64,000 nt of DNA from Echinicola jeungdonensis (GCF_030409905.1 NZ_JAUFQT010000002.1:186001-250000), one strand, 5' to 3'. Counted from the stretch's first letter, positions 55,569 through 64,000 are shown. The notes: generated by a model from the letters alone, not told the origin. Made by a program: numbers and translations.

Positions 55569-56960
55569 ATGAAAAAGCTATTATCACTAGCGCTTCAGGT
55601 ACTGGCGCTCCAAATCCTGTTCATTTCTGAAATTCATGCCCAACAACTTGCCTTTCCAACAGCCGAAGGCTATGGCAAATACGCCAAGGGAGGTCGGGGC
55701 GGTGTGGTATATGAAGTCACCAACCTCAACGATAGCGGGGAAGGCAGCCTGAGGGCTGCTGTGGAGGCGGAAGGGCCCAGAACGGTCATTTTCAGGGTTT
55801 CCGGCAATATAGAGCTCGAAAGCCCGATAAATATCAAAAATCCGTATATCACTATCGCAGGACAAACCGCTCCGGGTGATGGGATTTGCCTTAAGAACCA
55901 TCCCCTTGGTATTGATGCAGACCATGTGATCGTACGGTATATCAGGGTCCGTCCCGGTGATGTGTCCGGAAAAGATTACGATGCGGTATCAAGCAGGTAC
56001 ACCAATCACATTATATTGGATCACATATCAGCAAGCTGGAGTATTGATGAATGCATGTCGATCTATCATTGCGACAGTATTACCGTCCAATGGTCTTTAA
56101 TTTCTGAAAGTCTGAGCGGATCAAATCATGCTAAGGGTTCTCATGGATTTGGGGGGATATGGGGTTCGAATCATGGAACTTACCACCACAATTTATTAGC
56201 ACATCATACCAGTCGAAATCCCCGGATGGCATCGGGGTCCGGTTATACCGATTACAGGAATAATGTGATTTATAACTGGGGGTACAACAGCTGTTATGGT
56301 GGTGAAAAACAACAGGTTGGAAATGATAAATTTAATTTTTCAACATTTAATATCGTCAACAACTATTACAAACCGGGGCCGGCCACTAAACCTGGAGAAG
56401 TAGCTTACAGAATTGCCAACCCAAGCTATAGAAGCGAAACAGATTTTGGAAAATGGTATATAGCTGATAATATGATGGAGGGTAATGTTACTGTTTCAAA
56501 TGATAATTGGGACGGAGGGGTGCAAACAGGTATCTCCTTTGAAAAGATCAAACTTGACCAACCATGGGAATCAATGCCTATCAATGAACAATCAGCAAAA
56601 GAAGCTTATAAACTGGTACTGGAACATGCTGGTGCTTGTTTGCCAAAAAGAGATGAGATAGACACCAGGATCATTAAGGAAACCCGGGGTGGCTATGCAA
56701 CTTTTGAAGGGGATGGTTACAAAGCTATTGCCGAAGTAACGGATCCTTCTAAGAAAACCGGTATCATTGATTCACAAGACGATGTAGGTGGCTGGCCAGT
56801 CCTGAAAAGCGCTCCTGCTCCTAAAGATACCGATCACGACGGCATGCCGGATAAGTGGGAAAAGAAGAACAGCCTGAACCCAAACGATGCATCAGACAGA
56901 AATAAGGTGGGAGAAGATGGATACACGATGTTGGAAAAATATATTAACAGTATTAAGTAA
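55569..56960 (+). CDS. PL1 family pectate lyase, secreted
   Basis: This right-handed beta-helix lyase cleaves de-esterified pectin by beta-elimination. The signal peptide ends SEIHAQQ. The helix begins AFPTAEGYGKYAKGGRGG and contains VTNLNDSGEGSLRAAVE, the Ca2+/substrate segment ILDHISASWSIDECMSIYHC and the catalytic Arg in HHTSRNPRMASGS (about 213-225). A short C-terminal calcium-binding tail (DTDHDGMPDKWEKKNSLNPN, then YTMLEKYINS) is typical of secreted Bacteroidota lyases. By eye its 5' half shares the higher GC of the HTCS gene and its 3' half (from about 56100) is AT rich. It is followed by DUF1593 after 6 bases. Pectate specificity is inferred from family. Confidence 0.93.
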   Translation: MKKLLSLALQVLALQILFISEIHAQQLAFPTAEGYGKYAKGGRGGVVYEVTNLNDSGEGSLRAAVEAEGPRTVIFRVSGNIELESPINIKNPYITIAGQTAPGDGICLKNHPLGIDADHVIVRYIRVRPGDVSGKDYDAVSSRYTNHIILDHISASWSIDECMSIYHCDSITVQWSLISESLSGSNHAKGSHGFGGIWGSNHGTYHHNLLAHHTSRNPRMASGSGYTDYRNNVIYNWGYNSCYGGEKQQVGNDKFNFSTFNIVNNYYKPGPATKPGEVAYRIANPSYRSETDFGKWYIADNMMEGNVTVSNDNWDGGVQTGISFEKIKLDQPWESMPINEQSAKEAYKLVLEHAGACLPKRDEIDTRIIKETRGGYATFEGDGYKAIAEVTDPSKKTGIIDSQDDVGGWPVLKSAPAPKDTDHDGMPDKWEKKNSLNPNDASDRNKVGEDGYTMLEKYINSIK

Positions 56961-56966
56961 ATCATC

Positions 56967-58424
56967 ATGAATAAGCAATTTGTAATAATAGGTCTCTTAT
57001 TTCTGGTTTTTACAGGAGGAGCACTTGCTCAGGACAACAATGCAAAAACCCGGGTCATCGTCACTTCAGATGCCGAAATAGACGATCAATGTTCTCTGGT
57101 TAGGTTCTTATTGTATGCCAACGAATGGGATGTTGAAGGGATTATTTCTTCGAGTTCGCAGTACCACTCGCATGGGCACCGTTGGGCTGGTGATGACTGG
57201 GCAGATCCTTATCTGGAAGCTTATGGGCAGGTCTATCCGAATCTAATTAAACACGATCCCGATTATCCCACGCCTGAATACCTTCGGAAGCGGACAGTCT
57301 TGGGGAATGTAAAGGTTGAAGGGGAAATGGAAGAGAAAACGGCAGGCTCTGAATTAATCGTAAAAGCTTTATTGGACGAAACAGATGATCGTCCAATTTG
57401 GCTACAGGCATGGGGAGGCACAAATACAATTGCCAGGGCTTTAAAAACCATAGAGGAAGAATACCCTGACAAGATGGAATATATTGCCAATAAACTCCGG
57501 TTCTTTTTCATTTGGGAACAGGATTCGACCTACCAATCATATATCCGTCCACATTGGGGCAAATACAATATTTTGACCATAATAAGTGACCAATTCTGGG
57601 CAATCGCTTACCAATGGGATAAAATCATACCCGACAAAAAAATCGACTACTTTAAAGTTGATTGGATGAAATCTAATATCCTTGAAAACCATGGGCCACT
57701 TTGCTCTCTATATATGGCATACCAAGGTGGGGATGATAATGAAGGATGGGGGGCAGGCAATCCTAAACAGAAGGGCTCTTTCCGTTCAGAAGGAGATTCA
57801 CCTGCATTTATCCATACCATCCCTACTGGATTGCGAAATATGGAATCGCCCGACTATGGTGGTTGGGGCGGTCGTTATGTGAACGTTCGCGACAATACTT
57901 ATCTCGATTCTGTGCCTGTTTCAGGTTATGAGTATCCAGAAGGCAGATGGTACACCGGTTCTGCATGGGGAAGAATGTATATGCGGGAACAGTATCCGGA
58001 GAATCAGGATTTAATGAGGGAATATTTCAAACCGATGACCAGATGGATGGACGCATTACAAAATGATTTTGCTGCCCGTGCCGATTGGTGTGTAAAATCC
58101 TTTGAGGAGGCCAACCACCCTCCTGTAGTAAGGTTAAACCATGCCGAAAATTTAGTTTCTAAACCCGGAAAAGAGTTGCAATTAAGTGCGGAAGGTACTT
58201 TTGACCCCGACGATGATCAGCTTTTTTATCAATGGTGGTATTACAAGGAGGCCAGCAGTTTTAATAGAGAAATTAATATTGAAAATGCCGACCAACAGAA
58301 GGCATTCTTTAAAGTCCCAGGAAATGCCGAAACTGGAGCGAAAATTCATGTGATTTGCGAGGTGAAGGACAATGGGACACCCCAATTGACCCGGTATCGC
58401 CGGGTAATTATTACAGTAGATTGA
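56967..58424 (+). CDS. DUF1593 (nucleoside hydrolase-like) secreted protein
   Basis: This 485-residue protein has a signal peptide ending GALAQD. The nucleoside-hydrolase-like Rossmann domain (about 25-340) starts TRVIVTSDAEIDDQCSLVRF, whose Asp cluster (D-A-E-I-D-D) imitates the Ca2+ site of inosine-uridine hydrolases. It continues with ISSSSQYHSHGHRWAGDDW. A C-terminal Ig-like beta domain (about 395-485) has GTFDPDDDQLFYQWWYYKEA. Such proteins are common in PULs but the reaction is unassigned. It follows PL1 after 6 bases and so is likely co-transcribed. It may hydrolyse a glycoside of pectin fragments, which is speculation. Confidence 0.85.
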   Translation: MNKQFVIIGLLFLVFTGGALAQDNNAKTRVIVTSDAEIDDQCSLVRFLLYANEWDVEGIISSSSQYHSHGHRWAGDDWADPYLEAYGQVYPNLIKHDPDYPTPEYLRKRTVLGNVKVEGEMEEKTAGSELIVKALLDETDDRPIWLQAWGGTNTIARALKTIEEEYPDKMEYIANKLRFFFIWEQDSTYQSYIRPHWGKYNILTIISDQFWAIAYQWDKIIPDKKIDYFKVDWMKSNILENHGPLCSLYMAYQGGDDNEGWGAGNPKQKGSFRSEGDSPAFIHTIPTGLRNMESPDYGGWGGRYVNVRDNTYLDSVPVSGYEYPEGRWYTGSAWGRMYMREQYPENQDLMREYFKPMTRWMDALQNDFAARADWCVKSFEEANHPPVVRLNHAENLVSKPGKELQLSAEGTFDPDDDQLFYQWWYYKEASSFNREINIENADQQKAFFKVPGNAETGAKIHVICEVKDNGTPQLTRYRRVIITVD

Positions 58425-58488
58425 TTATCTCTATTTTCCAGGTTTGATTGGATTAATTTTAAAAAATAGAAATATTGTTTCATAGTAA

Positions 58489-58629
58489 ATAAAGGATTCA
58501 GACCATGATGGCATGCCAGATAAATGGGAAATTGAAAATGGACTGAACAAGGATAATCCAGAAGATAGGAATAACCTGGCTCAGGATGGGTGCACTATGT
58601 TGGAGAAGTATTTAAATAGTATAGAATGA
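58489..58629 (+). pseudogene. Orphan C-terminal tail of a second PL1-type lyase
   Basis: An open stretch with no start codon reads KDSDHDGMPDKWEIENGLNK, then TMLEKYLNSIE and a stop at 58629. It parallels the C-terminal calcium tail of the intact pectate lyase (KDTDHDGMPDKWEKKNSLNP, TMLEKYINSIK). A TAA at 58486 closes the frame upstream. It is the only surviving piece of a lost tandem paralogue or a duplicated tail. Non-functional. Confidence 0.85.
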
Positions 58630-58749
58630 TAAAAATAGGAGGCGAAATTATTCCACTAATCCAGATGGTCCACTAATTACACGGATTAGCACGAATTTAT
58701 TTAATTATTTTAGTAAATTCTGAGTAAAATTAATTTTAGATTGGCCTTA

Positions 58750-58786
58750 ATATTTGGGGTGGAGTGGTAAACTTCACCCCAAATAT
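58750..58786. terminator. Terminator hairpin between converging genes
   Basis: A perfect 12-bp stem ATATTTGGGGTG / CACCCCAAATAT (58750-58761 and 58775-58786) closes a 13-base loop. It lies between the plus-strand DUF1593 side and the minus-strand small gene and can serve both. Confidence 0.75.
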
Positions 58787-58869
58787 CTATTGGGAAATTT
58801 CTAGAAATAAATTCGAATAATTGAAGTGATCAGAGGAAATAATTTGGGCAAAAGAAGCTCTATGCCCAT

Positions 58870-59208
58870 TCATTCATCCTCCAACCATTTTGAATAAATT
58901 TCCTCAACCTCATCAATGATTTGGTCATAAAGCTCTTCCAGGGAAATTGGGTCAACATTTTTTTCTCTTTCCATGGTCTTTTTATCAATTTTCCCATTGT
59001 CGAATTCTCCTTTACAAAACCACCTTGTTACCTGTTTTGGAGACATTTCAAATTCAAAACCAAGCTTAAAAGTTTTCCCTGATTCCTTCTTGGTGTCTAT
59101 AAAAGTCAGTGAAAGAATATTTTCCCTTGGATTGTTGACCTCGGCCATAAATGCCAATTCCAAATTTTTGAGTCCGGAAAATGTTATCGATTTGTTAATG
59201 GGTACCAT
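58870..59208 (-). CDS. Small hypothetical cytoplasmic protein
   Basis: This 112-residue protein has no signal peptide or membrane helix. It begins with predicted beta strands (KSITFSGLKNLELAFMAEV, FKLGFEFEMSP). The C-terminal third is helical and strongly acidic (DQIIDEVEEIYSKWLEDE). I do not recognise the family. It converges on the terminator at 58750. It has no clear link to the pectate lyase group upstream or to the phytase downstream. Coding status is supported by a sensible charge pattern and a clean ATG start. Confidence 0.6.
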   Translation of the reverse strand: MVPINKSITFSGLKNLELAFMAEVNNPRENILSLTFIDTKKESGKTFKLGFEFEMSPKQVTRWFCKGEFDNGKIDKKTMEREKNVDPISLEELYDQIIDEVEEIYSKWLEDE

Positions 59209-59658
59209 ATCCTAAATTCTTTTGATTTTTGAGGTTAAATAATGCTTTGGGTAAATGGTTAATTTATCTAATTCAATTTAAGATTTATCCTTGATAGAAC
59301 CAGCTTTTTACTTTGTACTTTTTAGGGAATTCGAAGGGAAATGCTCATTTTGAGAATATCGGAAAACGGTATCTGGCATTTGAATAATGTAGTATTTGGT
59401 ATCAGTCAATGTGATTCAGGCATCTTGGAAAAGACAATTCATCATTCTAAATTCTCCATTTCCAATTTTTAATATCTGAATTCGGTTCTGTTTTATTGAC
59501 AGTTGTGGTGCGTCAATATCCAGGCGACCCAATACCTCCAATATTACTTTTTTGTTAGAAGCAACCACCCCATTCTTATTCTTTTGATAACGGCCTTTTA
59601 AGTGAGTTTTTTTGAGGGACCTCCTATAATTGCAGCTCAAACAAAATGAGCTATTGTA
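59209..59658. other. Divergent gap upstream of the phytase
   Basis: This 450-base AT-rich stretch separates the hypothetical gene from the phytase. It should hold the phytase promoter. I see no convincing repeat or remnant in it. Confidence 0.4.
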
Positions 59659-60747
59659 ATGAGAAACTTTTTACAAACCCTAACCGGGGCCTTGATGGCC
59701 CTAGTCCAGGTAAGTGCATGTCAAGCACCTGCCAATAATGATAAAGCGATTTATACTGAGGAAGTAGTCCAGCCTGTTTATGTGACTGGAAAAGTCAAAC
59801 ATGATTCTGATGACCCAGCCATTTGGGTCAATAAATCCAACCCTGCCAAAAGTTTGGTGATCGGGACCGATAAGGATAAGGATGGTGCCCTTTATGTTTT
59901 TGACTTGAAAGGAAACATTATTGATTCCCTGATGGCCAAAGGCATCCAAAGACCCAATAATGTAGATGTGGGATATGGACTGAAGCTTGGGGACAGCTTG
60001 GTGGATTTTGCTGTAACTGGTGAGCGGTTGACTTCCAAGTTGAGATTTTATTCCCTTCCCGATATGAAAGAAATCCATAAGGGAGGAATTGAAATTTTTA
60101 AAGGAGAAAAAGGGGAGGAATACCGGGATTTAATGGGAATAGCCCTTTACCATGATTCCAAAAGCGGGAAACATTATGTCATTGCGGGAAGAAAAAATGG
60201 CCCAACAGATGGTACTTACCTATGGCAATATGAAATCCAAAACAAGGATGGAAAACTATCCCTTGATTTAGTCAGGAAATTTGGTCAGTTCAGTGGGAAA
60301 AAAGAAATAGAAGCCATTGCAGTGGACCAAAAATTGGGCTATGTCTATTATTCTGATGAAGGTGTTGGGGTGAGGAAATACCATGCCCAGCCGGAAAAAG
60401 GAAATGAGGAATTGGCACTTTTTGCCCAAGAGGGATTTACCAAAGACCATGAAGGCATCAGCATTTATGAATTGGATAGTTTGACAGGGTATATCCTGGT
60501 TTCTGATCAGGAAGCCAATCAATTCCATGTGTTCCCACGGGAAGGAAGTGAAAATAATCCGCATCAACACAAACTTTTGACCAAAATCAAAACCCGTACA
60601 CTCAGCAGTGATGGATCCGAATTGGTCAGTGTGAAGTTGGATTCCACTTTTACCAAGGGACTTTTTGTAGCCATGTCTGATGACAAAACCTTTCAGTATT
60701 ACAAGTGGGAGGACATGGCTGCTGACACTTTAAAAACAATCAAATAA
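59659..60747 (+). CDS. Beta-propeller phytase, secreted lipoprotein
   Basis: This Ca2+-dependent six-bladed phytase (3-phytase type, 362 aa) removes phosphate from phytate. The lipobox is QVSACQAP. The family hallmark is TGKVKHDSDDPAIWVNK (about 48-64), followed by GTDKDKDGALYVFDLKG, RPNNVDVGYGL and AVTGERLTSKLRFY. The Ca2+ and phosphate ligands (Asp and Lys rich blades) continue with DLMGIALYHD, EAIAVDQKLGYVYYSDEGVG and DHEGISIY. It starts before a TonB-dependent receptor in the same orientation, the classic phytate-uptake pairing, but that receptor is broken here. Probably acts at the cell surface to supply phosphate. Confidence 0.93.
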   Translation: MRNFLQTLTGALMALVQVSACQAPANNDKAIYTEEVVQPVYVTGKVKHDSDDPAIWVNKSNPAKSLVIGTDKDKDGALYVFDLKGNIIDSLMAKGIQRPNNVDVGYGLKLGDSLVDFAVTGERLTSKLRFYSLPDMKEIHKGGIEIFKGEKGEEYRDLMGIALYHDSKSGKHYVIAGRKNGPTDGTYLWQYEIQNKDGKLSLDLVRKFGQFSGKKEIEAIAVDQKLGYVYYSDEGVGVRKYHAQPEKGNEELALFAQEGFTKDHEGISIYELDSLTGYILVSDQEANQFHVFPREGSENNPHQHKLLTKIKTRTLSSDGSELVSVKLDSTFTKGLFVAMSDDKTFQYYKWEDMAADTLKTIK

Positions 60748-60767
60748 CCATACAAACTTAGTTTTTT

Positions 60768-61795
60768 ATGAAAAATCATCTACTGATTTTGATCCTGTTT
60801 TTGGGATCTTTGCAAGTTGCTTTTGCTCAGGGTGTCATCAAAGGGAAGGTGAAAGACAATCAAAACCTTTCTTTACCCGGGGCCAATATTACCTTGGTTG
60901 GTAGCCAAAAAATGGCCGTTACCGATCAGGAGGGAAAGTTTTTGCTGGTGGGTTTACCTGCCGGGCAATACCAATTGGAAGTGGGCTACCTGGGCTATAA
61001 TACCCTAAATCAATGGGTAGAGGTTAAAAATGGCCAAACTGAAGAATTGGTATTTGAAATGCAGCCAGGGATGTTGGAAGGAAGAGAGTTTGTAGTTTTT
61101 GGGGATCGGCTAAAAGGTCAGGCAAAGGCTTTGAACCAGCAGAAAACCAATTCCAATATTACCAATATTGTTTCATCTGACCAGATCGGTCGTTTTCCTG
61201 ATGCTAATATTGGGGATGCGCTTAAGCGGATACCAGGAATTACCATACAAAATGACCAGGGAGAAGCCAGGGATATTATATTCCGGGGGATGGCCCCACA
61301 ATTGAATTCGGTAACCCTGAATGGGGAAAGAATTCCTTCATCAGAGGCGGAAAACAGGATGGTACAAATGGACCTGATTCCCTCTGATATGTCAAAACTA
61401 TTGAGGTGAACAAGGCAGGATTGATGCGGATGCTATTGGTGGATCCGTGAACCTGGTGACCAGAAAAGCTCCGAATGGTTTAAGGATTTCGGGTTCAATG
61501 CTTTCTTGTCTTATGAAACAAAAAAATTGGTGGTAAGGGCTTCCTGGAACTATGCCAGCAATTATTTGGATGAATTGGGTGGAGAAACTTTTGAAGACCG
61601 GTATTATGATAGGCAAAGCTTCCTGGATGTAAATGCTTCTTATGCTTTACCCCAAAATGGCGTGTTTTCTTTGAGGGGAATAACCTTACCAATCAACCAT
61701 TAAGATATTATCAGGGTATCAGTTCCAGTACAATGCAGGAGGAATTTTACAATGCCCGGTTTAATATAGGTTTGAAATTTGACGTTTTTGAATAA
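60768..61795 (+). pseudogene. Truncated TonB-dependent receptor pseudogene
   Basis: The intact start has a signal peptide (LQVAFAQG), a carboxypeptidase-regulatory-like domain (VIKGKVKDNQNLSLPGANIT) and the plug (NITNIVSSDQIGRFPDANIG, ALKRIPGITIQNDQGEARD). The frame then closes at 61409 after SDMSKLLR. The match continues in another frame (ADAIGGSVNLVTRKAPNG) with several codons missing at the junction. A barrel fragment (ASWNYASNYLDELGG) then appears in a third frame, and the C-terminal tail (EEFYNARFNIGLKFDVFE) ends at 61795. Most of the barrel (about 500 residues) is gone. The 20-base spacing from the phytase shows it was its partner. Non-functional. Confidence 0.88.
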
Positions 61796-61861
61796 AATAA
61801 AGATGACAATTGTTTTTGGGATAAATTTAATTTTTCATAAAATAATTGAAAATTAAACAAC

Positions 61862-61902
61862 AAAATCAGGAATAAGCATTTCTTATATTCCTGATTTTTT
61901 TT
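61862..61902 (+). terminator. Terminator after the receptor pseudogene
   Basis: AAAATCAGGAATAAG pairs with CTTATATTCCTGATTTT (one bulge) and is followed by an 8-T run. It probably ended the original phytase/receptor operon. Confidence 0.75.
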
Positions 61903-62240
61903 GATTATATTATGTTAAATAAAAAGTATCCCTGTGGGGGAAATGCTTTGTTTGACCCATTAACTCCAAATAAATTAATATCATTTTTTTATCACTGTTC
62001 AAAATAGGAAGCCAATCTAGAAAGGAGGATTTGGAAATCGTTTCCGGGAATAAACCTTGGACCTTTAAAGGCAAATAAAACCTTCTAAATGATAGGACAG
62101 CCATAATTATATTAAAAGGTGAGTTTTGGAATAAGGGAATCTAATTGTTTATTCTAATGGATATTTTTTGGGATTGTCGAACTCCCTGCTTTAAAAATAT
62201 GGGTGGGAGGTGGGTGAAAAATAAAAAGCAATAAATTTAC

Positions 62241-62279
62241 AAACATGAATTTTTCATCCCTTAAATTCATGTTTTTTAT
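62241..62279 (+). terminator. Second terminator-like hairpin before LacI
   Basis: A perfect 12-bp stem AAACATGAATTT / AAATTCATGTTT (62241-62252 and 62263-62274) has a T-run after it. It may prevent read-through into the LacI gene. Confidence 0.65.
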
Positions 62280-62493
62280 TTTAAATCGTTTGGCATTTTA
62301 CAAACTTTGGATTTTTATTCTATAATGATTTAAATTATTCATCCCTGGAAAAAATGTTAGAACAAAATGAAAAATTTTTTTATTGAAAGAAATGGGAAAC
62401 TCACTTTGGGTTACAATAATTTTTCCTTAAAAGATTAAGTCATGTAGAGGTGATGCTATAGGAAAACGATTTAATTCTTAACTTTAAAGCATT

Positions 62494-63513
62494 ATGGGAA
62501 AGAAAAAGATTTCAATAACTGATATAGCCAAGGAATTAAATGTTTCTATCACCACAGTGTCCTTTATTTTAAATAATAAAGCCAAAAACCGGATCAGTGA
62601 TGAGGTTATTAAAAAAGTGCAAGATTATGTAAAAAAAGTTGGTTATCAACCTAACCAATTAGCCCAGGGTTTAAGGACAGGAAAATCCAAGATCATCGTT
62701 TTTATGGTTGAAGATATTTCTGATGCCTTTTTTTCCAGTATTGCCAGGTTAATGGAAGGGAAAGCCTATGATAATGGTTATAAACTTATTTTTTGTAGCA
62801 CCGAAAATGACAAAGACAAAGCCAGGGATTTGATTCGATTGTTCAAGGACCGCCAGGTGGATGGTTACATTATTACCCCACCGGCAGATTTTGAACAGGA
62901 AATCCATGAGCTGTTGGAGGAGGATTTTCCAGTAGTTTTGTTTGACCGTTACTTTGAGGAATTGGATGTCAGCCATGTGATTATTAACAACCAGGAAAGT
63001 GCCTTCAATTCGGTTAAAAATCTGGTTGAAGGAGGTTTTAGGAATATTGGCTATGTTACCTTGGAGTCCAACCAGTCGCAGATGAAAGACCGTTTATCCG
63101 GTTATGAAAAAGCCATTGACCTTTATGATCTTCCAAAAAGTATTTTTAAAGTTTCTTTTAAAGATTTTAAAGCTCACCGTTCTGATGAATTAGTGGAAAC
63201 CTATTTAAAAGAAAATCCACAATTGGATGCATTGTTTTTTGCAACTAATTACCTGGCTAAGAGTGGATTGAAAGTTTTGAAAAAGAAAGGGGTAAAGATT
63301 CCGGAACAAATCGGGGTGGTTAGTTTCGATGATAGTGATGTTTTTGAGTTATATACCCCTACCATTACATCCTTGTCTCAACCTATTGAATCCATTGCAG
63401 ATAAGTTAATGGAAATAATGCTCAAACAATTGACTAATATAAAAGGAAGGAACAAGATTATACATGCGGAATTACCAGGTAGTCTGATAGTAAGAGAGTC
63501 AAGTCATAAGTAG
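62494..63513 (+). CDS. LacI family transcriptional regulator, second copy
   Basis: The N-terminal HTH and hinge (ISITDIAKELNVSITTVSF, KVGYQPNQLAQGLRTGKS) is followed by a ligand-binding domain (about 62-339). Features include IIVFMVEDISDAFFSSIARL, DGYIITPPADFEQEI, VIINNQESAFNSV, NYLAKSGLKVLKKKGVKIPE and IGVVSFDDSDVF. It is cytoplasmic. It is followed about 185 bases later by the DUF4861 gene, which is therefore a likely target. It is clearly distinct in sequence from the LacI protein at 43445. Inducer unknown. Confidence 0.94.
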   Translation: MGKKKISITDIAKELNVSITTVSFILNNKAKNRISDEVIKKVQDYVKKVGYQPNQLAQGLRTGKSKIIVFMVEDISDAFFSSIARLMEGKAYDNGYKLIFCSTENDKDKARDLIRLFKDRQVDGYIITPPADFEQEIHELLEEDFPVVLFDRYFEELDVSHVIINNQESAFNSVKNLVEGGFRNIGYVTLESNQSQMKDRLSGYEKAIDLYDLPKSIFKVSFKDFKAHRSDELVETYLKENPQLDALFFATNYLAKSGLKVLKKKGVKIPEQIGVVSFDDSDVFELYTPTITSLSQPIESIADKLMEIMLKQLTNIKGRNKIIHAELPGSLIVRESSHK

Positions 63514-63697
63514 TTTTTTTATTGGAGTTAATCTACTGCCTGTGAATAGATATTCCTTTTTATTCAAAACAGGATTGATGCCGATTAAAGGAAAAAATAG
63601 GGAGCAATATAGATTTGAAATGCAAAAAATGTTTTTTATCTAATTGGTCAACTAGTTTTATATGAAATGAAAAATCTAATATTTAAAGGTTTACAAA

Positions 63698-64000
63698 ATG
63701 AAGAAATCTAAAATGCCTTTTAATCAATTATTTAAAACAAGTCTATTAAATCGATTTTGTTTACTGACTTTTGCCGGTATAGGAATATTCAGTGCCTGCA
63801 AAACTGAAAAAACCTATGAACTGATTATTGTGGTTGAAAACACCCAAAACTATGAGCGAAAATCTGAAACCATAGAAATTGCTGTTGAAAAGGTAAAACC
63901 TCTTTTGGAAAAATTTGGGGCAAACAATCTTGTAATTGAAAATCCAGACACAGAAAATCTTTTGGTGAGCCAGTGGATAGATCTGGATGGGGATAATTCT
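63698..64000 (+). CDS. DUF4861 family lipoprotein, 5' part
   Basis: The first 101 codons of a gene that continues past the window. The signal peptide has lipobox IGIFSACKTEK. After it, IIVVENTQNYERKSETIEI and NNLVIENPDTENLLVSQW match the N-terminal pattern of DUF4861 proteins, which accompany glycan-degrading genes in Bacteroidota. Function is not established. The start ATG at 63698 is preceded by AT-rich sequence. It probably starts another carbohydrate locus controlled by the LacI gene before it. Confidence 0.7.
   Translation, partial: MKKSKMPFNQLFKTSLLNRFCLLTFAGIGIFSACKTEKTYELIIVVENTQNYERKSETIEIAVEKVKPLLEKFGANNLVIENPDTENLLVSQWIDLDGDNS

Larger units (their letters stand above)
61796..62493. 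other. 698-base gap with two terminator-like hairpins
   Basis: AT-rich sequence between the broken receptor and LacI. It contains hairpins at 61862-61902 and 62241-62279, annotated separately, and must include the LacI promoter. No gene remnant was recognised. Confidence 0.55.

Noticed and set aside
59416..59640. A 74-codon minus-strand open frame with an ATG in the gap before the phytase
   Set aside because: It overlaps the expected phytase promoter region, has no recognisable domain and an unremarkable composition. Chance AT-rich open frame is more likely.
61910..62104. A 64-codon minus-strand open frame between receptor pseudogene and LacI
   Set aside because: No family, no start context, and it lies between two terminator-like hairpins.
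1..64000. Toxin-antitoxin, anti-phage defence or CRISPR arrays
   Set aside because: No repeat-spacer structure and no nuclease, ligase, reverse transcriptase or TIR genes were seen. Gene content is metabolic.
1..64000. Insertion sequences or integrases as the cause of the decay
   Set aside because: No transposase or integrase coding sequence or long terminal inverted repeat was found; the lesions look like small deletions and point changes.

Overview
The window looks like a chromosomal segment of a marine or soil Bacteroidota, most likely Cyclobacteriaceae-like (Cyclobacterium, Algoriphagus, Echinicola group). Reasons: a SusC/SusD pair, a hybrid two-component regulator, many secreted or lipoprotein CAZymes, AT-rich DNA, and TAnnTTTG -7 promoter boxes, the best with a TTG 20 nt upstream. 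The genus is inference. No rRNA, tRNA, CRISPR array, insertion sequence or phage gene was seen.

Layout. (1) 0.1-11.4 kb, minus strand: a five-gene cluster of sugar porter, DUF5107/TPR protein, AraC regulator, GH2 lipoprotein and GH35 beta-galactosidase, with a strong terminator between GH2 and GH35. (2) 11.7-12.8 kb: a chimeric pseudogene in which a TetR start is fused in frame to an ABC-2 permease remnant. (3) 13.2-20.6 kb: GntR regulator with sugar-sensor-like domain, alpha/beta hydrolase, GH30, J-domain protein, Hsp20, small membrane protein and SRAP DNA-repair protein. (4) 21.4-46.4 kb: the main polysaccharide utilisation locus (PUL): SusC, SusD, IPT/discoidin lipoprotein, alginate-lyase-fold lipoprotein, DUF3850 protein, a dead hydrolase, ROK kinase, GH43, GH97, GH28-like, heparinase II/III-like lyase, GH88, second sugar porter, GH95 ghost, LacI regulator, rhamnose-mutarotase-like scrap and GH29. 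(5) 46.5-51.1 kb: BCCT transporter, aldehyde dehydrogenase and AraC regulator. (6) 51.3-58.6 kb: hybrid two-component regulator, PL1 pectate lyase, DUF1593 protein and an orphan PL1-type tail. (7) 58.9-64 kb: small hypothetical, beta-propeller phytase, broken TonB-dependent receptor, LacI regulator and the start of a DUF4861 gene.

How it fits together. SusC/SusD and the surface lipoproteins would bind and import uronic-acid-containing oligosaccharides made by the lyases. GH88 removes the unsaturated uronic acid left by lyases. GH43, GH97, GH29, GH2, GH35 and GH30 would trim xylose/arabinose, alpha-hexose, fucose and galactose-type residues. The MFS porters and ROK kinase take monosaccharides into metabolism. 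No sulfatase is present, so an unsulfated target (glucuronate-bearing gum, arabinogalactan or similar) is favoured over sulfated algal polymers. A 16-nt sequence is shared exactly by the upstream regions of SusC and the ROK kinase, and a long perfect dyad lies next to the SusC copy. This is the best lead for a locus-wide operator.

The segment is also decaying: at least four pseudogenes or gene ghosts and two smaller gene scraps lie between intact PUL genes.
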